Assembly: GCA_039984955.1 (NCBI GenBank)
Contig: JBDWTN010000007.1
Coordinates: 744,001-808,000 of the forward strand
DNA: 64,000 bases
DNA from: Marinobacter alexandrii
Lineage (GTDB): Bacteria > Bacteroidota > Bacteroidia > Cytophagales > Cyclobacteriaceae
Direction of reading: 5' to 3'
Shown in pieces: positions 1 to 8,198 of the stretch. Positions within the stretch are counted from its first letter, which is position 1. Every line of letters starts with the position of its first letter. A program made the translations under genes and the position numbers. Below the pieces are notes generated by a model. That model did not search any database. It was not told the origin of the DNA and saw only the letters and a program-made list of their open reading frames with translations.

Positions 1-975
1 AATAAAGCCAAAAAGTGTGACCTGTATGAGATACACACTCACAGCTTGTTTTGCCTTCATCCCCAAACATCTCAATACAGCCACGGCTTGTACCTTACCC
101 TTGGAATACACGTAAATAGAGCTGGCAACACCTAAGCAGCCTAGCAAAAGAGCCGTAAAGGCCACCAGTTCAAGGAAGTTTGAAAGGTTCTTAAAATCTT
201 CACCTGTCTCACTCTTTTCCTCAGCTACCGTTTCCACATCATACCCCTTACTCTCTACATAGTTTGAGAGCTTGTTCCAGACCTGAGATGTATCAGGTTT
301 TTCTGGAAACTGTATGTATTCCACATAGTTAATCCTACTTCCTTTTTTAATAAGCCCAGTAGCTTCCAGGTATTGGTACGGAATGTATACCACTGGAGAA
401 ATGGACGAAGAGACATCAGTCTGACCAGGAATCTGAGTGATTAGCCCGGTAATCATAAAGGTAACTTTGCCAACCTGTAGACTATCGCCAACCTGCGCAT
501 CGTATTGTAGCATGAGTTTCTCGTCCACCAGTGCATATCTGCTCAACTGAAACTCCTTAGAAGCCTGCTTGGGTTTAGTAGCAATCTCCCCGTAATAAGG
601 ATATTTCCCCTTCAAAGCACGTACTTGCACAAGTCTGGTTCCCCCAGTCTTAGGAAACAAAACCATCGAAGCAAAGTAGCTTTCCTGAGAAAAATCAGCA
701 GCCATTGACCTAAAAGACTGCAACAAACTGTCAGGAAGGATTCGACTCCCTTTGATTCGTACATCAGCTCCAACCAGTCCTTTTGCTTGCTTGTCGATTT
801 CATCCAATAGGTTTTCTCGAAAAGAGGTAATGCCTACCATCGCCGCTATTCCCAATGAAATAGAAGCAATGAAAAGAAGAAGCTTACCTCTGCTTTTGCG
901 ACTATCTCGCCATGCCATTTTCCAAGGCCAGGATTTACTGTATTTGGAAGGTTCTATTTTAATCTTTTTATCCAC
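1..975 (-). CDS. ABC transporter permease, YbbP/FtsX type (3' end outside window)
   Basis: The frame is open from a GTG at 975 to the window edge, giving 325 N-terminal residues of an inner-membrane permease. After a short cytoplasmic lead there is a first membrane segment (about residues 33-51), then a periplasmic MacB-like domain. A second hydrophobic segment begins near residue 265 and is followed by the FtsX-type stretch with VAVLRCLGMKAKQA. The GTG lies two bases after the stop of the ATPase gene, so the two are almost certainly cotranslated. In E. coli the equivalent pair is YbbA-YbbP, a predicted exporter of unknown substrate. A later ATG (KMAWRDSR) is possible but would remove residues in front of the first membrane segment. 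The C-terminal half lies outside the window. Confidence 0.85.
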   Translation of the reverse strand, partial: MDKKIKIEPSKYSKSWPWKMAWRDSRKSRGKLLLFIASISLGIAAMVGITSFRENLLDEIDKQAKGLVGADVRIKGSRILPDSLLQSFRSMAADFSQESYFASMVLFPKTGGTRLVQVRALKGKYPYYGEIATKPKQASKEFQLSRYALVDEKLMLQYDAQVGDSLQVGKVTFMITGLITQIPGQTDVSSSISPVVYIPYQYLEATGLIKKGSRINYVEYIQFPEKPDTSQVWNKLSNYVESKGYDVETVAEEKSETGEDFKNLSNFLELVAFTALLLGCLGVASSIYVYSKGKVQAVAVLRCLGMKAKQAVSVYLIQVTLFGFI

Positions 976-977
976 AG

Positions 978-1700
978 TTAAGAGGCAGTTGATCTTAATT
1001 GAGACATATTATTTCCTGGACGCTGATCAATGATCTTCCCTCCTTTTAACTGGACAATCTTACTGGTCTTTTCAGCAAGTTCCAGGTCATGTGTAACCAA
1101 AATAAGCGTTGTTCCTTTTTCTCGGTTGATCTCAAACAATAAATCTTCTACGGACTGACCTGTTTCTTCATCCAGATTCCCGGTGGGCTCATCTGCAAAA
1201 AGAATTTTGGGTTCATTAGAAAAAGCCCGAGCTATAGCTACTCGTTGTTGTTCTCCACCAGAAAGTTGTGATGGATAGTGATTAACTCGATCTTCTAACC
1301 CAACTCGAGCAAGCAAGGAAGACGCTTGATGCCTGGCTCCTTTCATACCCCTCAATTCCAGAGGAATCATGACATTCTCTAGCGCCGTTAGCGTTTGAAT
1401 CAATTGAAAATTTTGAAAGACAAACCCGACAAATTGATTTCTGATTTGAGCCATTTCGTCTTCACTTAGCCTGTCTAACAGCACATGATTAAGTGTGATA
1501 GACCCTTCGGTTGGCCTATCCAATCCAGCGCAAAGACCTAAGAGTGTCGTCTTGCCACTTCCTGATGGCCCTACGACCGCTACTGAAGCACCTTCTTCTA
1601 CGCTGAAGTTGATGTCTTCCAATACATTGATTTCTTTTGATCCGTTCTTAAATGTTTTTGAGATAGATGAAACGGCTAAAATTGATGCTTCGTTTGGCAT
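978..1700 (-). CDS. ABC transporter ATP-binding protein, YbbA/LolD family
   Basis: This 240-residue ATPase energises the permease that follows it. It shows Walker A GPSGSGKT, the ABC signature LSGGEQQR, Walker B ILFADEP and the switch His in LVTHD, in the usual order. The open frame runs up to 1781, but the ATG at 1700 ([15 protein letters not shown]) places the first strand of the nucleotide-binding domain where it is normally found; the longer version would add 27 basic, unconserved residues. The gene is divergent from a TesA-like esterase, the same order as tesA-ybbA-ybbP in E. coli, which supports a YbbA-type rather than LolD-type assignment. Confidence 0.9.
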   Translation of the reverse strand: MPNEASILAVSSISKTFKNGSKEINVLEDINFSVEEGASVAVVGPSGSGKTTLLGLCAGLDRPTEGSITLNHVLLDRLSEDEMAQIRNQFVGFVFQNFQLIQTLTALENVMIPLELRGMKGARHQASSLLARVGLEDRVNHYPSQLSGGEQQRVAIARAFSNEPKILFADEPTGNLDEETGQSVEDLLFEINREKGTTLILVTHDLELAEKTSKIVQLKGGKIIDQRPGNNMSQLRSTAS

Positions 1701-1741
1701 GTATAAAAATTTAGAATAGTAAACGGAAAGGCGCACTACAT

Positions 1742-1771
1742 GTTTGTAACTTCGCCTAGTCAGTTGCAAAC
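1742..1771. promoter_or_regulatory. Inverted repeat between the divergent ybbA-like and esterase genes
   Basis: GTTTGTAAC at 1742-1750 and GTTGCAAAC at 1763-1771 form 9-base arms with one mismatch and a 12-base spacer. The repeat sits in the 107-bp gap shared by the two divergent genes, where an operator would be expected. It could also fold as a hairpin in either leader. Function is inferred from position only. Confidence 0.3.
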
Positions 1772-1807
1772 TGTTTATCACCGTAAACTAACAACCAATT
1801 AATTCCC

Positions 1808-2488
1808 ATGTTTCAACGAATCAACAAACTTTTTTTCCTCGTCGTTCTTATCAGCTGCAATACCTCTCAGGAATCGTCAAATAATGAAGTCGCAGAAACA
1901 GAAAATGAAAATGAAGTTGTCGCTGAAGAAGATGTTAATAAAAAAATCATTCTATTCTACGGCAACAGCATAACTGCTGGGTATCAATTGGATCTGGACC
2001 AAGCGTTTCCTGCGCTAATTCAACAAAAGATTGATTCATTGGGATTTAACTATAAAGCCATCAATGCAGGTCTCAGCGGAGAAACATCCGCAGGCGGTAA
2101 AAGCAGAATTGATTGGGTCTTGCAAACTGTTCCTGACATCTTCATTTTGGAACTTGGTGCTAATGACGGCTTGCGTGGATTAAAACTGGAAGAAACAGCA
2201 AAGAATCTTCAAGCCATCATTGATTCTGTCAAAAAAGAGAATCCCGAGGTTCAGATTATCATCGCAGGCATGATGGTGCCTCCAAATCTAGGCATTGATT
2301 ACTCCAATGAATTCCAACAAGTATTTTCAGTCCTTGCGGATGAAAATAATGCGATCATTATTCCTTTTCTCCTGGAAGGCGTTGCAGGAGATCCCGATCT
2401 CAACCTGGAAGATGGCATTCATCCTACCCCTGAAGGTCATACAATAGTTGCCGAGCTCGTTTGGAAATACCTGGAGCCGATCCTCTGA
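1808..2488 (+). CDS. SGNH/GDSL-type esterase lipoprotein (TesA-like)
   Basis: This is a secreted lipoprotein hydrolase of the SGNH superfamily, which includes E. coli TesA (thioesterase I / lysophospholipase L1). A lipobox LISC gives lipid attachment at Cys17, followed by a Glu/Asn-rich linker (about 20-44). The catalytic blocks are all present: block I GNSIT with Ser54, block II Gly in GLSGET (89), block III GAND with Asn119, and block V DGIHP with Asp202 and His205. The natural substrate cannot be read from sequence. The gene is divergent from a YbbA/YbbP-type exporter. E. coli TesA is soluble in the periplasm; here the enzyme is anchored to a membrane. Confidence 0.9.
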   Translation: MFQRINKLFFLVVLISCNTSQESSNNEVAETENENEVVAEEDVNKKIILFYGNSITAGYQLDLDQAFPALIQQKIDSLGFNYKAINAGLSGETSAGGKSRIDWVLQTVPDIFILELGANDGLRGLKLEETAKNLQAIIDSVKKENPEVQIIIAGMMVPPNLGIDYSNEFQQVFSVLADENNAIIIPFLLEGVAGDPDLNLEDGIHPTPEGHTIVAELVWKYLEPIL

Positions 2489-2499
2489 TTCTTTTCTAC

Positions 2500-2507
2500 T
2501 AAATTTG
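2500..2507 (+). promoter_or_regulatory. -7 promoter box TAAATTTG for mtaB
   Basis: The box matches the Bacteroidota -7 consensus TAnnTTTG exactly. It lies only 10 bases before the mtaB ATG, so transcription from it would leave a leader of a few bases. No convincing -33 TTG is seen at the usual 17-23 base spacing. Confidence 0.4.
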
Positions 2508-2517
2508 CGCTCCAATC

Positions 2518-3828
2518 ATGAAAAAGGTCGCATTTTATACGCTGGGCTGTAAGCTCAACTACTCTGAGACATCATCTATATCCAGGATGTTTGAAGACAA
2601 AGGCTATTCTAAGGTTGACTTCACCAATGAGCCCGATATCTTCATTATCAATACTTGTTCCGTCACAGAAAATGCAGACAAAAAGTGTAAGAAAATTGTC
2701 AAAGAGGCAAAGAAAATCTCTCCTGAGAGCTTTGTGACTATTATCGGATGTTACGCTCAGCTAAAGCCTAAAGAAATATCTGAAATACCAGGTGTAGACG
2801 CTGTATTGGGTGCCGCTGAGAAATTCCGATTATTTGACTATCTGGATGACTTCACAAAAGGCGGTGTTTTTGCATCAGAAATCAAAGAAGCCAAATCATA
2901 TAACGCTTCCTACTCAATCGCTGATCGTACGCGTACATTTCTAAAAGTGCAAGATGGGTGTAATTATGGATGCTCCTTCTGTACTATCCCACTGGCAAGA
3001 GGTAAAAGTCGTAGCGATACTATCTCCAATATTATTAGTCAGGCAAAAGAAATTGCTCAGACGGGGGTCAAAGAAGTGGTTCTGACGGGGGTCAATATTG
3101 GGGACTTTGGTATACAAGAAGGTCGCAGAAAAGAAAAATTCATCGATCTGGTAAAAGCATTGGACGAGGTTGAAGGAATCGATCGATTTCGGATTTCATC
3201 CATTGAACCCAACTTACTTTCTAATGAAGTGATTGAGTTTGTTGCTCAGTCCAAACGGTTTGTGCCTCACTTTCACATCCCTCTTCAATCAGGTAGTGAC
3301 ACCATTCTTAAACGAATGAATCGTCGTTATTTAAGCGATCTCTATAGAAGTCGTGTTGAAACCATAAAGTCATTGATGCCCGATTGCTGTATTGGAGTAG
3401 ATGTGATCACTGGGTTCCCTGGAGAAACCGAGGAAGAATTTCTAACTACTTATAACTTTCTGAATGAGTTAGATATATCCTATCTCCATGTTTTCACCTA
3501 TTCAGAGCGCCCGAATACTAAGGCAATTGATATGGAGAATGTAGTTGATCAATCTGAGCGTAATAGACGATCAAAAATGCTGAGAGGACTTTCTGAGAAG
3601 AAAAGAAGGTATTTCTATGAACAGCACTTAGATAAAACTTATCAGGTCCTTTTTGAAGAGGAAGTTACAGACGGCATAATGAATGGCTTTACAGATAATT
3701 ACATTCGTGTTGCAGCAAAGTACGATCCTATTTTAGTGAACGAATTGAAAACTGTTACATTGAAAGAGATCAACATCAATGGTCAAGTGGATGTGGAAGA
3801 GCCAGAAGAAGTTCTCCAACACAGTTAA
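2518..3828 (+). CDS. mtaB: tRNA (N6-threonylcarbamoyladenosine(37)-C2)-methylthiotransferase
   Basis: This radical-SAM enzyme converts t6A37 to ms2t6A37 in tRNAs reading ANN codons. The 436-residue protein has the three-part methylthiotransferase layout. The N-terminal UPF0004 domain has cluster cysteines Cys11, Cys47 and Cys78. The radical-SAM domain has CxxxCxxC at Cys148/152/155 (DGCNYGCSFC). A TRAM-like C-terminus follows. The opening TLGCKLNYSET is the MtaB variant rather than that of MiaB or RimO. It starts 29 bases after the esterase stop but appears to have its own promoter. Confidence 0.93.
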   Translation: MKKVAFYTLGCKLNYSETSSISRMFEDKGYSKVDFTNEPDIFIINTCSVTENADKKCKKIVKEAKKISPESFVTIIGCYAQLKPKEISEIPGVDAVLGAAEKFRLFDYLDDFTKGGVFASEIKEAKSYNASYSIADRTRTFLKVQDGCNYGCSFCTIPLARGKSRSDTISNIISQAKEIAQTGVKEVVLTGVNIGDFGIQEGRRKEKFIDLVKALDEVEGIDRFRISSIEPNLLSNEVIEFVAQSKRFVPHFHIPLQSGSDTILKRMNRRYLSDLYRSRVETIKSLMPDCCIGVDVITGFPGETEEEFLTTYNFLNELDISYLHVFTYSERPNTKAIDMENVVDQSERNRRSKMLRGLSEKKRRYFYEQHLDKTYQVLFEEEVTDGIMNGFTDNYIRVAAKYDPILVNELKTVTLKEININGQVDVEEPEEVLQHS

Positions 3829-3860
3829 TACTTCACTCCCCCCCCATCCTTCCCATTTAT

Positions 3861-3891
3861 TAAAAGATTCTGATACAAGTTCAGAATGACG
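3861..3891. repeat. Short dispersed inverted repeat, copy 1
   Basis: TTCTGA (3868-3873) and TCAGAA (3881-3886) form a perfect 6-bp stem around a 7-base loop, within a 25-base core running 3866-3890. A diverged copy of the same core lies at 50637-50660. From memory, similar ACAAGTTCAGAATGAC-type elements recur between genes in other Bacteroidota genomes. It sits between mtaB and the FAH-family gene and might act as a weak transcription end. Confidence 0.5.
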
Positions 3892-3932
3892 GGCAATCGT
3901 GATTATTTTTGATTCATTAGAAAGTTAAGCGT

Positions 3933-4541
3933 ATGAAAATAATTTGTATTGGTAGAAACTACGCAGCGCACATTGAAGAGCTTGGGAACGAACGCCCAGA
4001 GCATCCTATCATCTTCATGAAGCCAGACACTGCCCTTATCAAGAACAATGATCCATTTTATTACCCAGACTTCTCAAAGGATATCCATCATGAAGTGGAA
4101 ATTTTGGTGAAGATCAAAAAAGAAGGAAAATCAATTCAGCAAGAGTTTGCGCACCAGTACTATGATGAAATTGGTTTAGGGATAGATTTCACTGCCAGAG
4201 ATTGGCAGAATATCGTAAAAGAGAAAGGTCATCCATGGGAAATCGCAAAAGCATTTAATGGTTCTGCACCCGTATCTAAATTCTTTCCAAAAGGAGATAG
4301 AGATATGACCAATGTAAACTTCCGTCTGGAGAAGAATGATTTGGAAGTTCAAAATGGAAACACGAGTCTAATGCTCTGGCCTATAGATGAAATCATTTCG
4401 TATGTTTCTAAGTTTATTCTTTTGAAAATGGGTGATATTATCTTTACCGGAACACCAAAAGGAGTAGGTCCTGTAAAAATTGGTGATCGTTTGGTAGGAT
4501 TTTTGGAAGAAGAGAAGATGTTTGATTTTGAGGTTAAATAG
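3933..4541 (+). CDS. Fumarylacetoacetate hydrolase (FAH) family protein
   Basis: This 202-residue cytoplasmic enzyme has the compact FAH fold. It opens with IICIGRNYAAHIEELG, has the metal-binding HEVEILVKI motif (two acidic ligands) and GIDFTARD, and closes with GDIIFTGTPKGVGP. Members of this small form are acylpyruvate hydrolases or oxaloacetate decarboxylases (human FAHD1, E. coli YcgM); which activity applies cannot be decided here. It is followed after three bases by the M23 peptidase gene, so the two are probably cotranscribed. Confidence 0.88.
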   Translation: MKIICIGRNYAAHIEELGNERPEHPIIFMKPDTALIKNNDPFYYPDFSKDIHHEVEILVKIKKEGKSIQQEFAHQYYDEIGLGIDFTARDWQNIVKEKGHPWEIAKAFNGSAPVSKFFPKGDRDMTNVNFRLEKNDLEVQNGNTSLMLWPIDEIISYVSKFILLKMGDIIFTGTPKGVGPVKIGDRLVGFLEEEKMFDFEVK

Positions 4542-4544
4542 TTA

Positions 4545-6374
4545 GTGCGATTATTATCGATTCTCTTATTTGTTTTAGGCATATCCCTGAATGCTCAGGA
4601 TGTAAATAGTATTGACTATCAATTCCCTATAAACCCTGGCCAGCAGAATTATCTAGCAGGAACTGTCGGGGAAATTCGTAGTTCTCACTTTCATACTGGC
4701 ATTGACGTGAAAACCGGCGGCAGAACAGGACTTCCCGTTTTTGCAGTAGCAGGTGGGCACATTTCAAGAATTAAGGTTTCTGGTTCAGGATATGGATATG
4801 CGCTCTATATGAAGCATCCAAATGGCACATTTTCTGTTTACGCTCACCTGGAAGCCTTTGACCCAAGAATTGCAGATTGGGCTCTAAAAGAGCAATATCA
4901 TAAGGAGTCATTTGAAGTAGATCTATTTCCGGAAGCCAATCAGTTTGCATTTAAGAAAGGTGATATCATTGGTTATTCAGGTAATACGGGATCTTCAAGT
5001 GGGCCACATCTTCACTTCGAAATAAGAGACGCTAATCATCAGCCACTGGATGTTCTCCAATTAGACTTCAAAGAGATCAGAGATAATATTGCTCCGGTCG
5101 TAAAAAAGGTCGCATTTGTGACGCTCGAAGAAAGCGCTCGCATAAATGGATTTTTTGGAAGATATGAGTTCGATCTGATAAAATCTACACGTTGGTATCA
5201 AACAAAAGAACTCATTAACCTTAAAGGAAAAATCGGTGTTGAAATCTACTCCTATGATCCAATGGATGGCATCCCAAACAAAAATGGAATTACAAAAACA
5301 GTGTTTCAAGTTGATGGAGACACATTATTCACTGAGTTCAAGGAAGCTTTTCCGTTTGGTAAACAAAGAAATGTATTAGTTCATTATAACTATTCGGCAC
5401 ATAAGAAAGGAAGTAGAAGATTTAACAAATTATACCTTTCTGACGGGAATGAGCACACCATCTATGGAACAACAAATCGTGGAATTTACTTCGATGATCA
5501 AAATGAACTATTGATTGAGACAGAGGACAGTTATCAAAATTCCTCTACAACGAGGATTTTGCTCACAGATGAAGAAGTAACCAATATTCCGAGATTACGT
5601 GTTCCTGAAAAGATTGGCAACTACTTACATTTCAAATCAAATCAGCAAGCTTCTGTGATGCTTAGTGAATGGAAAGGAATAGAACCTTATTATACAGATG
5701 AAAAATGGCAGTATTACCTATGGGATCTAAGAGAGGGTACTCCCAGTAGTCTCTTCATCAATGGTGAAACATTTGACACTTTCTTGGTTGGCCAAATACC
5801 TTCAAATCAAGAAATAAGTTACGTTCAGGAAGAATTCACACTCGATATGAAAAGAAGATCACTCTTTGACACACTTTATCTGGCGTTCGAAAAGGAGTAT
5901 GATACCTTGAAAAACCTTGAACTATTCCATTTCAAAAATGCAACTCAGCCAATCCGATCAACTATTGACATTACATTAAACCCTGTTAAATCCTCCAATA
6001 AAGAAAAAGCTGCAGTCTACTCAGTCTTTGGAAAAAGATTTAACTACATGGGAGGAGAATGGAACGGTGAAAAGATTAAATTTTCTACAAGAGATCTTGT
6101 CTCATATACTATTCTAGAGGACTCAGTACCTCCTTCAGTAGAAGTCAAAATGGTAAATAGCGATTACTTAAAATTTCGAATAGCCGATAAAATGTCTGGC
6201 ATTAAAAGTTTTAAAGCAACTATAAACGGTGAATTCGTATTGATGCACTATGAACCAAAACGAAATTTTATCTGGTCTCAGAAATTAAACAAAAACATTC
6301 CTTTTAAAGGAAAGTTTATATTGGAAGTAATCGATAATTCGAACAACGGAACGATTTATAGCAAAACATTATGA
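4545..6374 (+). CDS. Secreted M23 family metallopeptidase with C-terminal beta-rich region
   Basis: The 609-residue protein starts with a signal peptide (cleavage after about residue 17, LNAQ). The zinc peptidase domain of the lysostaphin/LytM type spans about residues 35-165. Its ligands are visible as H50xxxD54 (HTGID) and H155xH157 (GPHLHFE), with the extra active-site His in YAHLE. About 440 residues with no motif I recognise follow, probably beta-sandwich modules. The start is GTG, three bases after the FAH stop. It is likely a cell-envelope peptidoglycan hydrolase. Its stop overlaps the bcp start by four bases. Confidence 0.88.
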   Translation: MRLLSILLFVLGISLNAQDVNSIDYQFPINPGQQNYLAGTVGEIRSSHFHTGIDVKTGGRTGLPVFAVAGGHISRIKVSGSGYGYALYMKHPNGTFSVYAHLEAFDPRIADWALKEQYHKESFEVDLFPEANQFAFKKGDIIGYSGNTGSSSGPHLHFEIRDANHQPLDVLQLDFKEIRDNIAPVVKKVAFVTLEESARINGFFGRYEFDLIKSTRWYQTKELINLKGKIGVEIYSYDPMDGIPNKNGITKTVFQVDGDTLFTEFKEAFPFGKQRNVLVHYNYSAHKKGSRRFNKLYLSDGNEHTIYGTTNRGIYFDDQNELLIETEDSYQNSSTTRILLTDEEVTNIPRLRVPEKIGNYLHFKSNQQASVMLSEWKGIEPYYTDEKWQYYLWDLREGTPSSLFINGETFDTFLVGQIPSNQEISYVQEEFTLDMKRRSLFDTLYLAFEKEYDTLKNLELFHFKNATQPIRSTIDITLNPVKSSNKEKAAVYSVFGKRFNYMGGEWNGEKIKFSTRDLVSYTILEDSVPPSVEVKMVNSDYLKFRIADKMSGIKSFKATINGEFVLMHYEPKRNFIWSQKLNKNIPFKGKFILEVIDNSNNGTIYSKTL

Positions 6375-6823
6375 TCACATTGAAACCCGGCGATATAGCC
6401 CCAAACTTTGAAAGCAAAGACCAAGATGGAAATTCAGTTAAGCTCTCAGATTATGAAGGGAAAAAAGTAGTCCTTTACTTTTATCCAAAAGATAACACTC
6501 CTGGATGTACCGCTGAATCGTGTAATCTTAGAGATAATTACGAAGCTTTACAGAAGCAAGGGTATGAAGTATTGGGCGTTAGTAGTGATGGAGAAAAATC
6601 TCACCAAAAATTCATTACTAAGTATGAGCTACCATTCAAGCTACTTGCAGATGAGGACAAGTCAGTTCATGAGGCTTTCGGAACTTGGGATCTTAAGAAA
6701 TTTATGGGGAAAGAATACATGGGTACCCTTCGATCTACCTTTTTGATTGACGAGCAGGGAAAAATTGAAGAGGTTATTGAAAAAGTGAAAACGAAAGATC
6801 ACACAGCTCAGATATTAAAGTAA
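6371..6823 (+). CDS. bcp: Thioredoxin-dependent thiol peroxidase (Bcp/PrxQ)
   Basis: This 150-residue peroxiredoxin reduces hydrogen peroxide and organic peroxides using thioredoxin. The peroxidatic Cys46 is in PKDNTPGCTAESC, and Cys51 five residues later is the resolving cysteine expected of the atypical two-cysteine PrxQ class. LRSTFLIDEQGKI near the C-terminus is also typical. Its ATG overlaps the M23 stop, so translation is probably coupled. A strong hairpin follows immediately. Confidence 0.95.
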   Translation: MITLKPGDIAPNFESKDQDGNSVKLSDYEGKKVVLYFYPKDNTPGCTAESCNLRDNYEALQKQGYEVLGVSSDGEKSHQKFITKYELPFKLLADEDKSVHEAFGTWDLKKFMGKEYMGTLRSTFLIDEQGKIEEVIEKVKTKDHTAQILK

Positions 6824-6825
6824 AA

Positions 6826-6863
6826 ATAAAGACTGTTAGCTATTAATAGCTAACAGTCTTTAT
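6826..6863. terminator. Bidirectional intrinsic terminator between bcp and the M28 peptidase gene
   Basis: A perfect 17-bp stem (6826-6842 pairing with 6847-6863) closes a TTAA loop. The outer pairs are A/T, so each strand carries a short run of T at the 3' side. It starts three bases after the bcp stop and ends three bases before the stop of the convergent gene, so it serves both. Confidence 0.85.
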
Positions 6864-6865
6864 CA

Positions 6866-8197
6866 TCATCTTCTCACTTCTCCAGGAAATACAACTAGAC
6901 TTTCCTTCCCATCCTTGCCGACCGCAGAGACTCCAAAAAAGTAGTTGTCTATCACAATTCCTTTCAAAGTGAACTCGGTTTTGTCTTTGTCTACCTCGTA
7001 AAAATTATCCCATGTAGGCGAAGTGGTGCTTCTAAAATAAACTTTGTACCCGCTTAGGTTCTCATCTTTGATTTCATCCCAATAAAGAGTCGTGGATGGC
7101 TTAACAGCACCGCTTATAGCCACATTTTGAGGCTCCTGAGGGGCAGATGCTAAGGAAGCCAGTGAAATCGCATTCACAGCTGTAAGCTTTTTAGCATATT
7201 CAAAGTTTACTCCTTCGATCACATCACCATACTTGATGCCATCTTCTTCTCGAATATCTTGATGCTGACGATTATAGTTCTCGTGAGCTTCCATGATTCG
7301 CACACCTGCAAAGCCTTCATCATTGAATGGGCGATGATGGCCTCCCCTTCCGAATCTATCTAAACGGTAGATCATCATAGGGTTCATTTCTGGCATATAT
7401 GTTTTAGTCATTTGATAAACATATCTCGCTAGCTGACGTGAGGTGCCATCTACTTCTCCTCCATAGTACCTGCGCATACGCTTCTCAAAATCAGAGTCTT
7501 TTGTATTGGTGGGTTCAGAAAATATTCTGAATGTACGATTATCTATGACTCCATCTACGCCTTCGATGTTTCCTATCATGTCATTATTCAGAACACCTAC
7601 AATTTCCCAGCCTTCCTCTCTGGCTTTAGCAGCAAGGTGTTTTCCTCCATACAATCCTTGCTCTTCTCCTGAAAGCCCTACCAGCATGATAGAACTCTCA
7701 AATTTATATTTAGAAAGAACTCTGGTAGCTTCAATGACCCCTGCCATACCTGTAGCATTATCATTTGCTCCCGGGGAATCATCCGTATAATTCAAAGCAT
7801 CAGAAATCCTACTATCGATATCTCCAGACATGATTACGTATCTATTGGGGTATTTTGTACCACGTATCACTGCCATTACATTGACAATCTCAGTATCCTT
7901 TGTAATGCGAGTCTTCTCATTTCCTTTCTCCAGCGTTCGCAAAGTAGAGACCTCTAAGCATCCTCCACAATCTTTACTAATCTGCTCAAATTCAGCCTGA
8001 ATCCATCTCCTTGCGGCTCCTATTCCTCTGGTGTCGGATTCTGTATCTGACATGGTATGTCGTGTACCAAATGAGACTAATTTTTTAATGTCACTCTCAA
8101 TACGATCAGAACTGACATTATCAATGATTTCATACGGATTTTGTGCTTTGGTTAGAACTGATACAGCACAAAGTATCACAAAAGATATCTTTTTCAT
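6866..8197 (-). CDS. Secreted M28 family metallopeptidase with C-terminal fibronectin type III domain
   Basis: This 443-residue exported aminopeptidase-like protein has a signal peptide ending near residue 18. The M28 core (about 100-345) shows PGANDN with bridging Asp146, SGEEQG with catalytic Glu178 and ligand Glu179, NNDMIGN with Asp206, and a His pair at 287-288. The first ligand motif, normally HxD, reads SGDIDSR, so Asp126 stands where His is expected. A fibronectin III-like domain fills about 355-443. It begins one base after the stop of the upstream unknown gene, a tightly coupled pair. The probable role is peptide degradation outside the cytoplasm. Confidence 0.88.
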   Translation of the reverse strand: MKKISFVILCAVSVLTKAQNPYEIIDNVSSDRIESDIKKLVSFGTRHTMSDTESDTRGIGAARRWIQAEFEQISKDCGGCLEVSTLRTLEKGNEKTRITKDTEIVNVMAVIRGTKYPNRYVIMSGDIDSRISDALNYTDDSPGANDNATGMAGVIEATRVLSKYKFESSIMLVGLSGEEQGLYGGKHLAAKAREEGWEIVGVLNNDMIGNIEGVDGVIDNRTFRIFSEPTNTKDSDFEKRMRRYYGGEVDGTSRQLARYVYQMTKTYMPEMNPMMIYRLDRFGRGGHHRPFNDEGFAGVRIMEAHENYNRQHQDIREEDGIKYGDVIEGVNFEYAKKLTAVNAISLASLASAPQEPQNVAISGAVKPSTTLYWDEIKDENLSGYKVYFRSTTSPTWDNFYEVDKDKTEFTLKGIVIDNYFFGVSAVGKDGKESLVVFPGEVRR

Positions 8198-8198
8198 C

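Noticed and set aside
752-1033. 93-codon ORF on the plus strand inside the ABC exporter genes
   Set aside because: Shadow of the well-supported minus-strand permease and ATPase frames.
1701-1781. Upstream extension of the ABC ATPase to 1781
   Set aside because: Adds 27 unconserved residues and covers the inverted repeat; the ATG at 1700 fits the family N-terminus.
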